Part shown: positions 1 through 9,610 of the stretch, piece after piece
Numbering within the stretch: the first letter of the stretch is position 1
How the letters are laid out: the number at the start of each line of letters is the position of its first letter
From: Sulfurovum sp.
GTDB lineage: Bacteria; Campylobacterota; Campylobacteria; Campylobacterales; Sulfurovaceae
Direction of reading: 5' to 3'
DNA length: 35,733 nt
NCBI GenBank assembly: GCA_015493425.1
Contig: WGDG01000264.1
Location: 1-35,733 of the forward strand
The notes under the pieces: generated by a model
Databases searched by the model: none
The model's input: the letters and a program-made list of their open reading frames with translations, nothing else
Told to the model about the DNA's origin: nothing
Program-made: the position numbers and the translations under genes

Positions 1-62
1 AGGAGATACTGGAGATACTCCGTGCTTTGGAAGATGAGATTAATGCACTGGAAGGGGGATAG
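1..62 (+). CDS. 3' end of a type I restriction-modification gene (HsdM or HsdS), partial
   Basis: The reading frame starting at base 3 is open to a TAG at 60-62 and encodes the C-terminal residues EILEILRALEDEINALEGG. This is a short amphipathic coiled coil of the kind that closes HsdM or HsdS proteins. The stop lies one base before the GTG start of hsdR, which is the usual tight hsd operon spacing. The rest of the gene is outside the window, so M and S subunits cannot be told apart; the identity is inferred mainly from the neighbour. Confidence 0.55.
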   Translation, partial: EILEILRALEDEINALEGG

Positions 63-63
63 A

Positions 64-3000
64 GTGGAGAAGATCACCGAAAATGAGATAGAAGAATTTG
101 CCATAGAACTGTTAGAGCAGCAAGGATACACCTATGTCTACGCTCCGGACATTGCCCCTGACAGTGAAACACCCATGCGAACCTCTTTTGAGGAGGTACT
201 GCTCAAAGAGAAGACACTCTCCGCCCTCCAGAAGATCAACCCCACTCTTGACTATGACCTGATAGAAGAAGCCTATAAACAGATAGAACGCATCAAATCG
301 CCTGACCTTTTGGTGGATAATGAAACCTTTCATACGATGCTGACAGAGGGCATTACCGTAGAACGGCAGCAGGACGGTGTGGCCAGAGGAGAGATCGTCA
401 AGCTGGTGGATTCTGATGATGTGCAATCGAATGACTTCATGGTAATGAACCAGTTTACTGTTGTAGAAGACGGTGTGAACAAGCGACCGGACCTCATACT
501 CTTTGTGAACGGGTTGCCGTTGGTGGTCATAGAACTGAAAAACCCTGTCGATGAGAATGCGACCATCAAGTCCGCCTACAAGCAGATACAGACCTATAAA
601 AGCTCCATTCCTTCCCTCTTTACCTACAATGCCTTCTGTGTTATCTCTGACGGGCTGGAAGCCAAAGCCGGTACCATCTCGGCAGGCTGGACGCGCTTTA
701 TGGCGTGGAAGAGCAGCGACGGCAAGGGTGAAGCCTCCAAGCTTGTTTCCCAGGTGGAAACGCTCATTAAAGGGATGCTCAATCCTGTAACATTGCTCGA
801 TTTGGTACGCAGCTTCATTGTTTATGAAAAGAGTGCCAAAGAGGACAGCAAAACAGGACTGACGACTATAGAGACAGTGAAAAAGCTGGCTGCATACCAT
901 CAGTACTATGCCGTCAACAAAGCTGTAGCTTCTACACTTCGGGCAGTTGCTATGGATAACTATGAAGATAAAGTAGCCGAAGATCCTGTGGCGTATGGGC
1001 TTCCCAGTGTAGAGAACCAGCCCAAAGGAGACAGGAAAGCTGGGGTAGTGTGGCATACACAGGGGAGCGGAAAATCGCTTTCGATGGTATTTTATACTGG
1101 GAAGATCGTATTGGCACTGGACAACCCAACGGTACTGGTGATCACGGACAGAAACGATCTGGATGATCAGCTCTTCGATACCTTCGCCTCCTCACAAAGC
1201 CTGCTCAGGCAGACACCAGTACAGGCAGAAGACAGGGAACACCTGAAAACACTTTTGAAAGTGACTTCCGGCGGTGTGGTTTTTACCACCATTCAGAAGT
1301 TCCAGCCCGAAGAGGGGAATGTATATGATGTGCTTTCTGAGAGAAAGAACATCATTGTCATCGCAGATGAAGCGCATAGAACGCAGTACGGGTTTAAAGC
1401 CAAGACCGTAGATGAGAAAGATACCGAAGGGAATGTCGTTGGCAAAAAAATCGTCTATGGGTTTGCCAAGTATCTCAGAGATGCCCTGCCCAATGCCACC
1501 TATCTCGGATTTACCGGAACCCCCATAGAGAGTACCGATGTCAATACGCCTGCGGTGTTTGGAGATTATGTCGATATTTATGATATTTCACAGGCGGTGG
1601 AAGATGGTGCTACGGTCAAGATCTACTATGAGAGCAGGCTGGCGAAGATCAATCTAAGCGATGAAGGAAAGAAGCTTGTTAAAGAGCTAGATGATGAGCT
1701 TCGAGGTGACGACCTGAGTGAAACACAGAAAGCCAAAGCCAAATGGACACAGCTTGAAGCACTCATAGGGAGTGAAGACCGTATTCGAGAGGTCGCCAAA
1801 GATATTGTCACCCACTTTGAAGCCAGACAGGAGGTGTTCGAGGGTAAAGGGATGATCGTAGCGATGAGCAGACGGATTGCGGCGAAGCTGTATGAGGAGA
1901 TTATCAAGATTAGACCTCAGTGGCACAGTGACGATCTGGACAAGGGAGCCATTAAGGTAGTGATGACTGCCAGTTCCAGTGACGGACCAGAGATCGCCAG
2001 ACACCATACAACCAAGCAGCAGAGACGGGAACTTGCCAATCGCATGAAAGACCCTACTGATGAACTGAAATTGGTCATCGTGCGTGATATGTGGCTGACA
2101 GGTTTCGATGCACCTTCATTGCATACACTCTATATAGACAAACCAATGCAGGGTCATAACCTGATGCAGGCGATCGCAAGGGTCAACAGGGTTTACAAGG
2201 ATAAGCCGGGAGGTTTGGTGGTGGACTACCTGGGAATTGCCAGTGACCTAAAAAAAGCACTGTCGTTCTACAGTGACAGCGGAGGCAGGGGAGACCCGGC
2301 ATTGGCACAGGAACAGGCTGTAGCACTTATGTTGGAAAAACTGGAAGTGGTCTCGCAGATGTTTCATGGATTTGCCTATGAAGAATACTTTGAGGCAGAT
2401 ACCAGAAGGAAGCTCTCCATCATTCTTGAAGCGGAAGAGCATATATTGGGACTGGAAGACGGTAAGAAACGCTATATCGATGAAGTGACGGCACTCTCTC
2501 AGGCATTTGCCATTGCCGTGCCGCATGAAGAGGCGATGGATGTCAAAGATGAAGTCTCCTTCTTTCAGGCAGTCAAAGCCAGACTGGTGAAGTTTGACAG
2601 TACCGGCAGCGGAAAGAGCGACGAGGAGATGGAGACGACCATCCGGCAGGTCATAGACAAAGCACTGGTGACCGAACAGGTAATAGACATCTTCGACGCA
2701 TCGGGGATCAAAAAACCGGACATCTCCATTCTCTCCGAAGAGTTCCTCTTGGAAGTGCAGGGGATGAAACATAAGAACATCGCCATGGAAGTCCTCAAAA
2801 AGCTGCTCAATGACGAGATAAAGACCCGCGCCAAAAAGAACATCGTACAGAGCAAGACACTGATGGAGATGCTGGAAAACTCCATTCAGAAGTACCATAA
2901 CAAGATCATTACCGCAGCAGAAGTGATTGAGGAGTTGATACAGCTTAGTAAGGAAATTCACAAGATGGATGAAGAGCCCAAAGAGATGGGATTAACCGAC

Positions 3001-3276
3001 TTTGAGTATGCATTCTATACCGCAGTATCCGACAATGAAAGTGCGAAAGAGGTTATGCAAAAAGAGGTGCTACGTGACTTGGCTGTTGTATTGACTGAAA
3101 GAGTGAAGGCTAACGCCTCAATTGACTGGACGATCAAGGAAAGTGTTAGGGCAAAACTAAAGGTAATCGTCAAGCGAACATTGCGACAGTTTGGGTACCC
3201 ACCCGATATGCAGAAACTGGCAACCGAAACCATACTTAAGCAGGCGGAGATGATAGCGAGTGAGTTGGCGGCATAG
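64..3276 (+). CDS. hsdR: Type I restriction endonuclease subunit R (HsdR)
   Basis: This is the motor and nuclease subunit of a type I restriction enzyme, which translocates DNA using ATP and cuts unmodified DNA away from its recognition site. Numbered from the GTG at 64, the N-terminal nuclease core is visible as RPDLILFVNG...VVIELK, with the likely PD-(D/E)xK residues D143, E157 and K159. The Walker A motif TQGSGKS has its lysine at 337, and the DEAH helicase box is at 435-438. The C-terminal third is helical, as expected for HsdR. The length of 1070 residues is normal and no frame disruption is seen. An in-frame GTG at 22 is also open, but GTG 64 has a GGGGG ribosome site 6-10 bases upstream and sits one base after the upstream stop, so it is preferred. 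It appears functional as a restriction subunit if hsdM and hsdS upstream are intact. Confidence 0.93.
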   Translation: MEKITENEIEEFAIELLEQQGYTYVYAPDIAPDSETPMRTSFEEVLLKEKTLSALQKINPTLDYDLIEEAYKQIERIKSPDLLVDNETFHTMLTEGITVERQQDGVARGEIVKLVDSDDVQSNDFMVMNQFTVVEDGVNKRPDLILFVNGLPLVVIELKNPVDENATIKSAYKQIQTYKSSIPSLFTYNAFCVISDGLEAKAGTISAGWTRFMAWKSSDGKGEASKLVSQVETLIKGMLNPVTLLDLVRSFIVYEKSAKEDSKTGLTTIETVKKLAAYHQYYAVNKAVASTLRAVAMDNYEDKVAEDPVAYGLPSVENQPKGDRKAGVVWHTQGSGKSLSMVFYTGKIVLALDNPTVLVITDRNDLDDQLFDTFASSQSLLRQTPVQAEDREHLKTLLKVTSGGVVFTTIQKFQPEEGNVYDVLSERKNIIVIADEAHRTQYGFKAKTVDEKDTEGNVVGKKIVYGFAKYLRDALPNATYLGFTGTPIESTDVNTPAVFGDYVDIYDISQAVEDGATVKIYYESRLAKINLSDEGKKLVKELDDELRGDDLSETQKAKAKWTQLEALIGSEDRIREVAKDIVTHFEARQEVFEGKGMIVAMSRRIAAKLYEEIIKIRPQWHSDDLDKGAIKVVMTASSSDGPEIARHHTTKQQRRELANRMKDPTDELKLVIVRDMWLTGFDAPSLHTLYIDKPMQGHNLMQAIARVNRVYKDKPGGLVVDYLGIASDLKKALSFYSDSGGRGDPALAQEQAVALMLEKLEVVSQMFHGFAYEEYFEADTRRKLSIILEAEEHILGLEDGKKRYIDEVTALSQAFAIAVPHEEAMDVKDEVSFFQAVKARLVKFDSTGSGKSDEEMETTIRQVIDKALVTEQVIDIFDASGIKKPDISILSEEFLLEVQGMKHKNIAMEVLKKLLNDEIKTRAKKNIVQSKTLMEMLENSIQKYHNKIITAAEVIEELIQLSKEIHKMDEEPKEMGLTDFEYAFYTAVSDNESAKEVMQKEVLRDLAVVLTERVKANASIDWTIKESVRAKLKVIVKRTLRQFGYPPDMQKLATETILKQAEMIASELAA

Positions 3277-3389
3277 AGGTTTTGTGTATCAGGGGTAAAG
3301 AGTAATATCAGATATATTTTGGTATCATTTAAGAAATTATTAAAAAAAGGGTGCGAAGTTGCAACATAGTACCCTTTAATGGATACCTT

Positions 3390-5702
3390 ATGAAACGAAA
3401 AGCCACTTTCTTTCCAAAACCGCCCAAAAAAAATTCCTCCGACCACAATTCTAGAAAAGAGATACCCAAATATCTTATCGAGACAGACCCCAATTTTTCA
3501 GGTAATTATTATGAGAGGATAGCTCCATATTTAAACGATGAACAGTTTAAGGAGTTGGCTAAAAAAGTCTATAACGAAAAATTTATTGAAAGGACAGGCC
3601 AAAATCAAAAGATGCAAAAAAAGCAGGTTGAAGCACTACTAAAAGAAGTAGTTATTAGTACTGAAGAACATCATGGGAAAGAAGATATTCTTGAACTGTT
3701 CGATATGTTGAAAAAGGAAAAAGCTGAAGAAAATCATCATCAAAAGTCGATGTCGGAGAATTTGTTGAAACCATATGTTTCTCCTGCGGAATATAAATTA
3801 CCAAAAAAATTGAAAATTAAACGCAAGCCAAAAAAAGAAAACTTGGATGAGACGGGTTATCATATCCTGGAACTGGCTGGACATTATGACGAAGGTCATT
3901 TTGTGAGAACAGGCAAGTGGGAAGGATTGAGTTATTATCCGTCTCGGGATATCATGTTGAAAGATGATGGAAAGTGGTACATAAAAAGCAATGAGTTAAG
4001 TGAACGAACAGATGAAGATGTTTTTGATGTGTTGGCTGATATGTCTGAATTTGAAAAGGTTTTTAATTATCATTGGCATGTCAAATATACCGATTTTAAT
4101 ATCGAAACAGGGCTGACAGCACGTTTTTCAAAGCGGGAGATCTCCGGTGAGGGTAGGCTAAAAAAGGTTGCAAAATATCTAGGACTACGGTATGTACCGG
4201 AAGAAAAAATACCCTTGGCACAAGGTGTTAAATCGATAAAAGAGCAGCATCATATCGATAGACAAAACAAATATAGACAGCTAATGATGAAATTTAAGCA
4301 TATAGAACAGCAGCAACAAAAAGATGCAAAAATAGAGAGCGTGGAGCAACATTTGGCGAAGCAAGTTACCCGTAAACATGAAGAACAAAGAAATTCATTT
4401 TACCTACAGGGAAATCTTACAGCTTTGTATCAAGAGATATTAGAATTGAAGATGACACTGCAAGATACGGAAGAGAAGTTGAATTCGCGAGAGAATCGGG
4501 TTAAGGAATTGGAAGATCAGGTTGTAAAAAAAGAGGCCAAAGTTACCGAGCTTGCATCAAAAGTGAATGAATTGGAGAAAAAATATAATCAAGAAGTTCA
4601 ACTAAGAAAAACAAAAGAAAACGGCCTTGCCAGGGAGAAAGATGCCGTTAAGGTGCTAACAAGTGAGTTAGCTTCAAAAACAGAACAACTAAATAAGGTA
4701 AACAGTAAAAAAATAAATGTAGAAAAAGAGCTCAGTACCACTAAGAAGACATTGAAGGAAAAAGAGAAAAAAAATAAAGAGCTTAAAGAAAGAGTTGAAC
4801 AACTGAAAGAGCTTGCGTATAGCGATCGAGACGGGTATAGAAATGGAGAGAAAACAGGTAGGAAGTTGACATATAAGCACTTGTATGAATTTAGAGAACA
4901 AAATATTAAAACCCTGAAAGATCAAATCAAGGAAAAAGAAGATGAGATTGCTGGTTTTGGGGCAAAAGTAGAAGAGTTAGAGACAAAGAAAAACCAGGAA
5001 GTTCAAAACAGTACTGAAAAAGAAAAGGAACTTGCAAAGGAGAAGGATGCCTTTAGTGAGATTAAGAGTAAGTTTGACTCACTAACAGAGCAATTTAATG
5101 AGTTAACTAGTGAAAAACTAAATTTAGAAGAAGGGCTCATCAGTGCCAATCGATCATTAAAAAGTGAAGAGAAAGAAAATGAAAACCTTAAAAAGGAAAT
5201 TGATAAACTGAGTGGACTTGTATATAGTGACCGTGATATATATCGAAATGGGGAGAAAACAGATAAAAAATTTACATATAAGCGCTTGTTTGAACTAAGA
5301 GATGAAAAACTACGTTTGTCTCAGAGTACTGTTGAAACGTATGATAATGAGAACAAAAAATTGCAAGAAGATATTACCCAGAGAGATTTAGAAATTGAAT
5401 GGCTTAGCGAACAACTTTTATTATTAAAGGAAAGTATACCTGAGTTGGATGAGCCTGAACTATTTATTGATGGGGAAGAATCTTATGCCAATATAGAGCT
5501 TGAAGCAAAGAAAAAAGAAAATGAAAATCTCACAGAAGTGATTTATAAGATGAGGGATTATGATATACCGAAGAGTGCTCTTGAAGGAGATATAGAAAAT
5601 ATTGTAAAAACAGTTAAGGAGGGGATATGGAGAAAACGAATCCAACCTCAAAAAAATACAGCTAGTTACAAGAGTAGTGGTGGTTTCAAACCTGGCAGAT
5701 AA
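3390..5702 (+). CDS. Coiled-coil protein with relaxase-like HWH motif and internal duplication
   Basis: A 770-residue protein I cannot assign with certainty. The first ~130 residues are basic and charged. Residues ~150-290 form a compact domain containing HWHVKY (H228, H230), followed by a basic stretch RLKKVAKYLGLRY and KEQHH. The His-hydrophobe-His pattern and what follows resemble motif III of HUH relaxases/mobilization proteins, but no catalytic tyrosine motif could be fixed. Residues ~330-680 are long coiled coil with a tandem duplication: residues 400-534 and 535-~655 align at a constant offset of 135, each carrying YSDRDxYRNGEKT near its end (477 and 612). The tail is short and basic. 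The gene is markedly richer in A and T than hsdR, consistent with transfer. ATG 3390 is chosen because the GTG at 3351 abuts its only AAGGG; neither start has a strong ribosome site. A mobilization role is a hypothesis; a structural coiled-coil role is equally possible. Confidence 0.7.
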   Translation: MKRKATFFPKPPKKNSSDHNSRKEIPKYLIETDPNFSGNYYERIAPYLNDEQFKELAKKVYNEKFIERTGQNQKMQKKQVEALLKEVVISTEEHHGKEDILELFDMLKKEKAEENHHQKSMSENLLKPYVSPAEYKLPKKLKIKRKPKKENLDETGYHILELAGHYDEGHFVRTGKWEGLSYYPSRDIMLKDDGKWYIKSNELSERTDEDVFDVLADMSEFEKVFNYHWHVKYTDFNIETGLTARFSKREISGEGRLKKVAKYLGLRYVPEEKIPLAQGVKSIKEQHHIDRQNKYRQLMMKFKHIEQQQQKDAKIESVEQHLAKQVTRKHEEQRNSFYLQGNLTALYQEILELKMTLQDTEEKLNSRENRVKELEDQVVKKEAKVTELASKVNELEKKYNQEVQLRKTKENGLAREKDAVKVLTSELASKTEQLNKVNSKKINVEKELSTTKKTLKEKEKKNKELKERVEQLKELAYSDRDGYRNGEKTGRKLTYKHLYEFREQNIKTLKDQIKEKEDEIAGFGAKVEELETKKNQEVQNSTEKEKELAKEKDAFSEIKSKFDSLTEQFNELTSEKLNLEEGLISANRSLKSEEKENENLKKEIDKLSGLVYSDRDIYRNGEKTDKKFTYKRLFELRDEKLRLSQSTVETYDNENKKLQEDITQRDLEIEWLSEQLLLLKESIPELDEPELFIDGEESYANIELEAKKKENENLTEVIYKMRDYDIPKSALEGDIENIVKTVKEGIWRKRIQPQKNTASYKSSGGFKPGR

Positions 5703-5967
5703 TATTTTAATAGAATAAACATTATGTTAATCAAAATATATATTTACAACACAATACTATATTATATTATGAAAAATATTTAAATTTTGATGTTTTAAAT
5801 ACAGTATCTATTCTTGCACTAAAAAAGAGGTATATTTTGATGGTGTATTATGTTATGAATTATTTTTAGGTGCTAAAATCTATTTAAAATTATACAAAAG
5901 TAGATTTATATTTAAAACAAGAACAAAATCTGTTATAAATACATAAAAGTATAATTTTGAGGTAATT

Positions 5968-6234
5968 ATGTCAAAGGGCAAACAGGTAAAACCATTACCG
6001 ACTCCAGATCTTAGCCAACAGCTGTCATTGAAGTTGATCGGTGAAGTGATAAAGGCAAGAAGAACACAGCAGATGCTGGACATGAAAACTGCTGCAATGC
6101 TTTGCAATGTTTCCATCGTCACCCTAAACAAGATAGAAAACGGCTCTCCAGGTATACGTATGGATTCTGTTCTTAAAGTAATGTCAGCACTCGGTATCCA
6201 TATACACATCGAGTCATGGGAGAGTGATGTTTGA
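5968..6234 (+). CDS. hipB: HipB-like XRE-family antitoxin/transcriptional regulator
   Basis: An 88-residue DNA-binding protein with a helix-turn-helix of the XRE/Cro family at about residues 35-62 (AAMLCNVSIVTLNKIENG), followed by a short dimerisation helix. Length and layout match HipB antitoxins, which bind the HipA kinase toxin and repress the operon. A GAGG ribosome site lies five bases before the ATG. The 265 bp upstream (5703-5967) are very AT-rich and contain no gene I can recognise. The stop codon overlaps the TTG start of a hipA-like frame, which is the standard hipBA arrangement, but that hipA is cut short. HipB is therefore an orphan regulator here unless a partner lies elsewhere. 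Confidence 0.8.
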   Translation: MSKGKQVKPLPTPDLSQQLSLKLIGEVIKARRTQQMLDMKTAAMLCNVSIVTLNKIENGSPGIRMDSVLKVMSALGIHIHIESWESDV

Positions 6235-6305
6235 AAAGATTAGAAGTCAATTTAAATGAGTTTCACGTCAGGACATTGTGTGTTGATTTCAAAGAGAATC
6301 AATAA
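6231..6305 (+). pseudogene. hipA: Truncated hipA stump (N-terminal 24 codons)
   Basis: A TTG codon at 6231 overlaps the hipB stop as TTGA and opens a frame that reads LKRLEVNLNEFHVRTLCVDF before a TAA at 6303-6305. The pattern (M)KRLEVxLNExxVxTL is the usual beginning of HipA kinases, which normally run to about 300-440 residues. The kinase domain is completely absent; the following sequence shows no HipA similarity in any frame. I read this as a deletion remnant. A real 24-residue peptide is possible but less likely. Confidence 0.6.
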
Positions 6306-6366
6306 AGCGTTTTTGAAAAAATTTACTACCCGAAGACAAAGGTCTCGATGTAAATTGAATTAAATA

Positions 6367-6388
6367 TTTCGGGAAAAATTGTAGAGTG
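6367..6388 (+). repeat. Short dispersed repeat, copy 1
   Basis: The sequence TTTCGGGAAAAATTGTAGAG plus TG recurs with one mismatch and in the same orientation at 31248-31269. Weaker similarity continues for some 20 bases on the right, with a gap. It lies 60 bp beyond the hipA stump. Function unknown; the TCCC loop flanked by complementary A/T arms would allow a weak hairpin. Confidence 0.6.
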
Positions 6389-6421
6389 AGTGAAAGGACT
6401 ACACCCTTCTGGGACAACAAT

Positions 6422-6491
6422 AAGAGGCAATCTGCAAACAAAAAAACATATGGTCAGTTTTTCATATTTGTTCATTCTCGTCTTGCCTCTT
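6422..6491. repeat. Wide inverted repeat between hipA stump and efflux operon
   Basis: AAGAGGCAA at 6422-6430 is repeated in inverted orientation as TTGCCTCTT at 6483-6491, with 52 bases between. The arms are perfect over 9 bp. There is no coding frame in the loop. It could be a remnant of a mobile element end or chance; there is no T-tract to support a terminator for the minus-strand efflux operon that ends at 6536. Confidence 0.35.
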
Positions 6492-6535
6492 AAAAATTCA
6501 AGGGGCAGTTCTGATCCTGCATTATCAGCACAAGA

Positions 6536-9500
6536 TCATCCCTTTCCGTCTTTCTTTTGAGAAAAGTGCAAATATAGAATCGGCAGGACGATCAGTGTCA
6601 GCAGCGTAGAGGAGATAAGTCCACTTATCACTACGATCGCCAGCGGCCGCTGGATCTCCGAGCCCGGACCTGTAGCGAAAAGCAGAGGCAGGAGGCCCAA
6701 TGCCGCGATCAGTGCTGTCATCAGTACGGGGCGTAGACGCTTGATGGAGCCTTCGACGACTGCCTCCCTGAGATCGGAACCGTTTTTCACCAGGTAGTTG
6801 AAGTAGTTGACCAGTACGACTCCGTTCAAAACGGCAATACCAAGAAGGGCGATGAAGCCTACCGAAGCCGGTACTGAGAGATACTCCCCACTGAAATAGA
6901 GCCCGATAAATCCTCCAATAAGTGCCAATGGTACATTGATAAGCACAATCATCGCCTGTCTGAGGGAACTGAAAGAGATAAAGAGCAGTATGAAAATTAG
7001 AAAAAGAGCTAACGGTACGATGATTGCCAGTCTGGATGCAGCCCGCTGCTGGTTTTTGAACTCACCGCCGTATTCGACATAGTAACCCGGAGGCATCTTG
7101 ATATCCTGCACTACTCGTTTTTGAACTTCTTCGACAAAACTGACAAGGTCTCGCCCCTCGACATTGGACTGCACGATGGTCTTTCTGTAACCGTGTTCAT
7201 GCTCGATCTGCACAGGACCTGAACTGGAGACAAATTTTACGAAGTTGCTCAGAGGGATTGCCTTGCCTTCCGCAATAGGGTAGTAGAGGTTGCGTATCTT
7301 ATCCAAAGAGTTACGCAGATCCTTCTTTCCCTTGATCGTAAGTGGAATACGTCGCATCCCTTCCTGAATGATCCCCACATCCACACCGGTAAGCATCGAT
7401 TTAAGGAAACTGTTGAGTGCCTCTTGACTAATACCGTAGTAAGCCATCGTTTTTTTGTCAAACTCCAACTCGAAGTACTCGACACCCTCATTGGCTTTTT
7501 TGTAGACATCAACATTTCCCGGGATTTTTTCGAGAAGTGATTTGATCTTCACAGCAATCTCTTCAAGCTTCTTATTGTCATTTCCGAATATCGCAATAGC
7601 AAGGTCACCTCTTACACCTGTCAACATTTCAGACACACGCATCTCAATGGGTTGGGTGAAGCTGTATTCGATCCCGACAAACTCATCGAGTACTTTCCGT
7701 ATCTCATTGATAACAAATTCTTTGGAAGGTATACGCCACTCTTCTTTGGGTTTAAGTACCAAAAAGGTATCGGTATCGTTCAGCCCCATAGGGTCAAGTC
7801 CGAGCTCGTCACTTCCGGTTCTTGCAATAATCTCTTTGATCTCGGGAACATGAGTAAGCAGCTTTTTTTGCACCTTCAAGTTCAAAGCAAGACTCTCTCT
7901 GAGTGAAATGGAAGGAAGCATCTCCACACCGATAATAATGCTCCCCTCATCCATTGTCGGCATAAAGGTCTTTCCGGTTTTATCGGCAAATACCAATGAA
8001 ATGCCAAAGAGTACCAAAACCGCTGCGATGGTTACTTTTGCATGCTTAATGGCAGAGTTGAGTATGGGACGATATTCCTTGACAATCATTCTAACAATAG
8101 GTGACTCTTTGTCCGGACGCTTTTTGAGAATAAACGAACTGAGCACGGGAATAAGTGTGAGTGCCAGTATCAGTGAACTGAAAAGTGCAAAGATGATACT
8201 CAGTGCCACCGGCTTAAAGAGTTTCCCCTCCAGCCCTTCCAGGGTCAGCAGCGGCATAAATACAATGATGATGATCAGTACACCCGTAATGATAGAGGGT
8301 GCCATCTCCACTGTAGCTTCATAGATAATATGCAGCTTGCTCTGGCGTTTTCGCTTGGAGTTGCCAAGCTCCGCCGTAATATGTTCCACAACGACCACGG
8401 CTGAATCCACCAGCATACCGATTGCAATGGCAAGTCCTCCTAGACTCATCAAGTTCGCAGTCAAACCGAAGTACTGCATGGCGATAAAACTCATCAAAAG
8501 GGCAAAGGGCAAAATGAGTGCGACGCTAACCGCCGATGCCAGGTTGCCCAGCATCAGAAGCAGAATAACCATAATGAGGATGATCGCTTCGTAAAGTGCT
8601 TTCTTCACTGTATCGGTAGCAAGGTTAACTAGATCGGAGCGATCATAAAATATATTTATTTTCGTACCGTTTGGCAGCATCTTTTCGATACGGGAAAGTT
8701 CCGCTTTGACGGCGTTGAGAACCAACTCGGTGTTGATACCTTTGAGGCCCAGCACTAGTCCTTCGACCGCTTCACCTTCACCGTTCTTGCTGACAAACCC
8801 CGATCGTGTCAAGTGTCCAAAATGCACCGTCGCCACATCTGCAATCGTTACGACACGGGAATCTATCTTCTTGACCGGAAGCGTTTTAATGTCATAAATA
8901 TTTTTCAGTCTGCCGACACTACGTATCAGAATACTCTCTACCCCCTGTGATACCCGTCCCGCACCGTCATTTCGGTTGTTCTTCTCAAGCGTCAGAAGAA
9001 TATCATCAAGTGTCACGCCCATAGCACGCATTCTGTCCAGATCTGGCACCACTTCATACGTCTTGACCTTTCCGCCAAGTGCATTAACCTCTGCAACACC
9101 GCTGATTGCCCTCAGTTTCGGAGCGATGACCCAGTCAAGGAGTGTACGTTTTGCTTCCAGACCCAGTGCATCCGACTCTATCGTAAACATCAATATATCA
9201 CTAAGCGGCGTAGAGATCGGTGCCAATCCGCCGCTGATATCAGCCGGCAGTTCATCTTTGACCTCTCCCAGACGCTCACTCACCTGCTGTCTTGCCCAGT
9301 AGATGTCGGTACCATCCTCAAAATCGATCGTAACATCACACAGACCGTATTTGGTGGTCGAACGCATCATGGTCTCGTGGGGAATACCCACCATCTTCAT
9401 CTCAATAGGCGTAGTAATACGTGACTCGACCTCGGCAGGTGTCATCCCGCTGGATTTCATAATAATCTTCACCTGTGTCGGAGAGATATCGGGAAAAGCA

Positions 9501-9610
9501 TCGACAGGAAGCTCATTATAGGTCTTGATTCCGAACCCGAGAATCGCAAGTGCCAGCAGTGAAACAAAGAAGCGTCTTGCGAGAGCAAAACTGATGATCT
9601 TATTCATCAT
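6536..9610 (-). CDS. czcA: CzcA/CusA-family heavy-metal efflux RND pump
   Basis: The inner-membrane proton-driven pump of a tripartite metal exporter, 1024 residues, the normal family length. It begins with the cytoplasmic/TM1 segment MNKIISFALARRFFVSLLAL and continues with the periplasmic signature NELPVDAFPDISPTQV typical of the CzcA/CusA branch. TM4 carries the proton-relay acidic residue in MLVDSAVVVVEH, and a second set of helices follows after a long periplasmic half containing LDPMGLNDTDTFLVLKPKEEW. The DSA form of the TM4 motif differs from the DAxxVMIEN of copper/silver CusA, so divalent cations are favoured; this is inference. The start overlaps the end of the adaptor gene by 11 bp; ATG 9607 is an alternative three bases downstream. 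It is the last gene of a four-gene minus-strand operon. Confidence 0.92.
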   Translation of the reverse strand: MMNKIISFALARRFFVSLLALAILGFGIKTYNELPVDAFPDISPTQVKIIMKSSGMTPAEVESRITTPIEMKMVGIPHETMMRSTTKYGLCDVTIDFEDGTDIYWARQQVSERLGEVKDELPADISGGLAPISTPLSDILMFTIESDALGLEAKRTLLDWVIAPKLRAISGVAEVNALGGKVKTYEVVPDLDRMRAMGVTLDDILLTLEKNNRNDGAGRVSQGVESILIRSVGRLKNIYDIKTLPVKKIDSRVVTIADVATVHFGHLTRSGFVSKNGEGEAVEGLVLGLKGINTELVLNAVKAELSRIEKMLPNGTKINIFYDRSDLVNLATDTVKKALYEAIILIMVILLLMLGNLASAVSVALILPFALLMSFIAMQYFGLTANLMSLGGLAIAIGMLVDSAVVVVEHITAELGNSKRKRQSKLHIIYEATVEMAPSIITGVLIIIIVFMPLLTLEGLEGKLFKPVALSIIFALFSSLILALTLIPVLSSFILKKRPDKESPIVRMIVKEYRPILNSAIKHAKVTIAAVLVLFGISLVFADKTGKTFMPTMDEGSIIIGVEMLPSISLRESLALNLKVQKKLLTHVPEIKEIIARTGSDELGLDPMGLNDTDTFLVLKPKEEWRIPSKEFVINEIRKVLDEFVGIEYSFTQPIEMRVSEMLTGVRGDLAIAIFGNDNKKLEEIAVKIKSLLEKIPGNVDVYKKANEGVEYFELEFDKKTMAYYGISQEALNSFLKSMLTGVDVGIIQEGMRRIPLTIKGKKDLRNSLDKIRNLYYPIAEGKAIPLSNFVKFVSSSGPVQIEHEHGYRKTIVQSNVEGRDLVSFVEEVQKRVVQDIKMPPGYYVEYGGEFKNQQRAASRLAIIVPLALFLIFILLFISFSSLRQAMIVLINVPLALIGGFIGLYFSGEYLSVPASVGFIALLGIAVLNGVVLVNYFNYLVKNGSDLREAVVEGSIKRLRPVLMTALIAALGLLPLLFATGPGSEIQRPLAIVVISGLISSTLLTLIVLPILYLHFSQKKDGKG

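Noticed and set aside
112..1056. Long minus-strand open frame (314 codons) inside hsdR
   Set aside because: It lies wholly within the well-supported hsdR gene, has no ribosome site and its translation has no recognisable domain; it is a shadow frame.
6306..6366. Continuation of hipA in another frame after the stump
   Set aside because: All three frames were read; none continues with HipA-like residues, so a simple frameshift does not explain the truncation.
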